From positions 1 to 58,594 of IMG/VR virus record IMGVR_UViG_3300025520_000140: a stretch of DNA of 58,594 nucleotides; one strand, 5' to 3'. The position numbers and the translations under genes were made by a program. Below, piece by piece: positions 56,962 through 58,594 of this stretch; the stretch's first letter is position 1, and each line of letters begins with the position of its first letter. The notes beneath the pieces were generated by a model. It searched no databases, was not told where the DNA came from, and was given only the letters and a program-made list of their open reading frames with translations. This DNA is from a virus.

Positions 56962-58077
56962 TCACCTCTGTTCGATTCTGACTAACTGTGCATAGCCAAA
57001 CCGATCCCTTCCCACATAAAAACGGCCTGAGAAGGATCGCACATATTCGGATATCGCTACGGGGGCTTCTCGGTCAACGTAGTTGTGGTACACCAAAACC
57101 TGTCCGGGGAAAATCCGATCGGGGTCTTTGATGCCGTTGCGTTCAAAGAATCGTTCACGCTCAGCCAGCCCAAACCTTATGCTCATTCTGTACTGCTGAG
57201 GCAGCGCATTGCCGATCCAGGCCAAGCTATTTCCCGGTTGAACAATAATCTCTGTGGTGCTTGCGTGTACCCACACATCATCGGGTCGATTCTCCACCTC
57301 GACGTAAGCGATCTCGTATTTGCCCGGTTCTATATAGAGCTCAGCGGGGAACACGCGCCTCCCATTTTTTATGACATACCAAAGCCCTGATTTTCTGTGC
57401 ACAAACCGGGCATTTTCTTCATCGTAGACGAAGCCTGGCAGTTGGATGGTTCTGTTGTACGCCGGGTGCAGTGCTTTTGGAAGCTTATCAATAGCATCGT
57501 AGTCGAGCATAAATATCTGTCGTTGCTCATCGTAAATCAGGTCAGGCTGCCCCTGCGGCAAATCGGCTATGGGAACACCTGAATAGCGGTAGGGCGCGAA
57601 GGTCGACGCTGACCGCAGGATGTTGCCATGCCGGTCGAGTAAAAGTTCAATTTGATAAATGCCGGTCCCAGTATAGATATGAGCCCTACGTCCATAGGCC
57701 ACATTCTCCATTCGAGGGACGCCATAAGGGCCACTGCCAGAGAATGAGGTGTGTATTAAGAATGCGATTGCACCTCGTTCCCTGTCTCGTGGGCTGACGG
57801 GATCGAAACTCCCATATTTCTCGTCAAGGAAGTCGGGGAACGGGTAATCCAGCAAGAACGCCTCAACTACTTGTCTGCAATAGATACTTCCGCCCTCCCC
57901 CCAGTTCACTACAGACGACAGACGTACACAACGTGCTACTTTGACTTGCTCACTCAGTGGCAAGTCGGCCACAAAAACTCCCGAATAGTCCTTGCTACAA
58001 CCAGGCATAACCAGCACAGCGGCTGCGGCTACGATAATAAGGCTGATTGTCAGAGCGGCAACGGCACCTCTTCGCAT
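56962..58077 (-). CDS. probable lipoprotein with LysM-like C-terminus, 371 aa
   Basis: Signal sequence with positively charged N-terminus, hydrophobic stretch (VAALTISLIIVAAAAVLV) and a cysteine at about residue 27 in MPGCSKDYSG, a plausible lipobox, so likely attached to the outer face of the membrane. The C-terminal part includes RFFERNGIKDPDRIFPGQVLVYHNY, a LysM-type repeat. The middle 200 residues have no motif I recognise. It is the first host gene right of the prophage; no partner genes are seen. Confidence 0.72.
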   Translation of the reverse strand: MRRGAVAALTISLIIVAAAAVLVMPGCSKDYSGVFVADLPLSEQVKVARCVRLSSVVNWGEGGSIYCRQVVEAFLLDYPFPDFLDEKYGSFDPVSPRDRERGAIAFLIHTSFSGSGPYGVPRMENVAYGRRAHIYTGTGIYQIELLLDRHGNILRSASTFAPYRYSGVPIADLPQGQPDLIYDEQRQIFMLDYDAIDKLPKALHPAYNRTIQLPGFVYDEENARFVHRKSGLWYVIKNGRRVFPAELYIEPGKYEIAYVEVENRPDDVWVHASTTEIIVQPGNSLAWIGNALPQQYRMSIRFGLAERERFFERNGIKDPDRIFPGQVLVYHNYVDREAPVAISEYVRSFSGRFYVGRDRFGYAQLVRIEQR

Positions 58078-58351
58078 GCAATTACACCTCTCTTCATTAG
58101 TCGATTAGCGGTATGGCGCGAGAATGATTCGCCGAAACCGCGCGTGTGTTACGCGAGTTAGGCTTAGCCCGAGTACCAGAAACACTGCGGTCGACGAGCG
58201 GAGACCTTGAGGAAACATTAACCTATTATGGGCCGAAAGTAAAGAAATGCGCACGTTCCAGGTGGAGCGTTGCGCGTAAACATGTCTTCTAAGGCACACT
58301 GCAGGGAGACATACTTAAATCCCCGGCAAGGGAAGGAGGCGATAGTTTGTT

Positions 58352-58594
58352 TTGAAGGGTTTTTGGAACGGGCTGCAGAGGGCTTTTGCTGCCGTCGGCG
58401 GTTTTCTGGGCTGGTTCCTCGGCGGCATGGACGGGTTTCTTTACGCGCTGATTGTTTTCGTCACGGTTGACTATGTGACTGGTGTCCTAAGTGCTGTTAT
58501 GGGTAGAAGGCTATCCAGTGTGGCCGGGGCTAAGGGCATCTTCAAGAAGGTGCTCATTTTTGTCTTGGTGGGAGGGAGTAGGACACATAATTGA
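58352..58594 (+). pseudogene. frameshifted phage holin remnant
   Basis: Residues 1-74 resemble the prophage holin, about 70 percent by eye (FWNGLQRAFAAVGGFLGWFLGGMDGFLYALIVF, VDYVTGVLSAVMGRRLSS, GAKGIFKKVLIFVLVG). It starts at a TTG with GGAGG upstream. After GTG GGA a 4-base insertion (GGAG-like, about 58574-58577) shifts the frame to end SRTHN-stop. Without it the sequence would read LVGVGHIID, as in the prophage holin. It lies outside attR and may be a remnant of another phage. The window ends at the stop codon. Confidence 0.8.

Noticed and set aside
1-58594. CRISPR arrays and tRNA genes
   Set aside because: No regularly spaced repeats and no cloverleaf other than the tmRNA termini were seen by eye.

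Overview
The window is a complete, compactly organised siphovirus-type prophage of about 55.7 kb, integrated into the 3' end of the tmRNA gene (ssrA) of a bacterium that looks like an anaerobic member of the Bacillota (Clostridia-like). That host assignment is an inference. It rests on strong GGAGG ribosome-binding sites, a sigma-A type promoter, and phage gene families typical of Clostridia (DUF2800, DUF2815, DUF4314, DUF5049, DUF1492, SHOCT and serine-recombinase cassettes). No database search was possible.

Left flank (1-1246): a small unknown gene, smpB, then ssrA. The last 61 bases of the tmRNA body (1182-1242) are repeated exactly at 56889-56949, and these are the two attachment sites. 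Right flank (56950-58594): a LysM-like lipoprotein gene on the minus strand, then a second phage-type holin reading frame on the plus strand that appears to be frameshifted.

Prophage left arm (1588-41208), all on the minus strand, so transcribed right to left. From the right: an early block (a 59-aa protein, a sigma-like regulator, a RecB-like nuclease DUF2800, DUF2815, a NUMOD4-HNH-AP2 homing endonuclease, DNA polymerase A, a BRO/KilAC antirepressor, DUF4406, a VapE-type primase-helicase, a VRR-NUC nuclease, an SNF2 helicase, a DUF1492 regulator). Next come packaging and modification genes (HNH, terS, two ParB-domain DNA methyltransferases). A cassette with amidoligase and gamma-glutamylcyclotransferase genes follows. 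Then terL, portal, ClpP-like protease, HK97 capsid, connectors, tail tube (two paralogues), tail chaperones, tape measure, Dit, other tail proteins and a GH18-domain tail protein. Last are holin, amidase, two small regulators and two tandem large serine recombinases.

Prophage right arm (41284-56785), all on the plus strand and visibly less GC-rich: a defence island. It starts from a strong promoter at 41284-41312 and holds an unrecognised protein with an NBR1-like Ig domain, an excisionase-like HTH protein, a type I restriction-modification system (hsdM, hsdS, hsdR with an early in-frame TGA), a Hachiman-like hamAB pair, a Gabija-like gajAB pair, and a RelBE-type toxin-antitoxin pair just inside attR.

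The most interesting unexplained features are: the amidoligase cassette, in which two proteins share a C-terminal module; a three-copy promoter-like element in front of the recombinases and two cassette genes; a three-copy stable intergenic hairpin family; a nested structured leader at 40878-40980; the use of serine recombinases with a 61-base att identity in tmRNA; and the NBR1-like protein at the head of the defence island.
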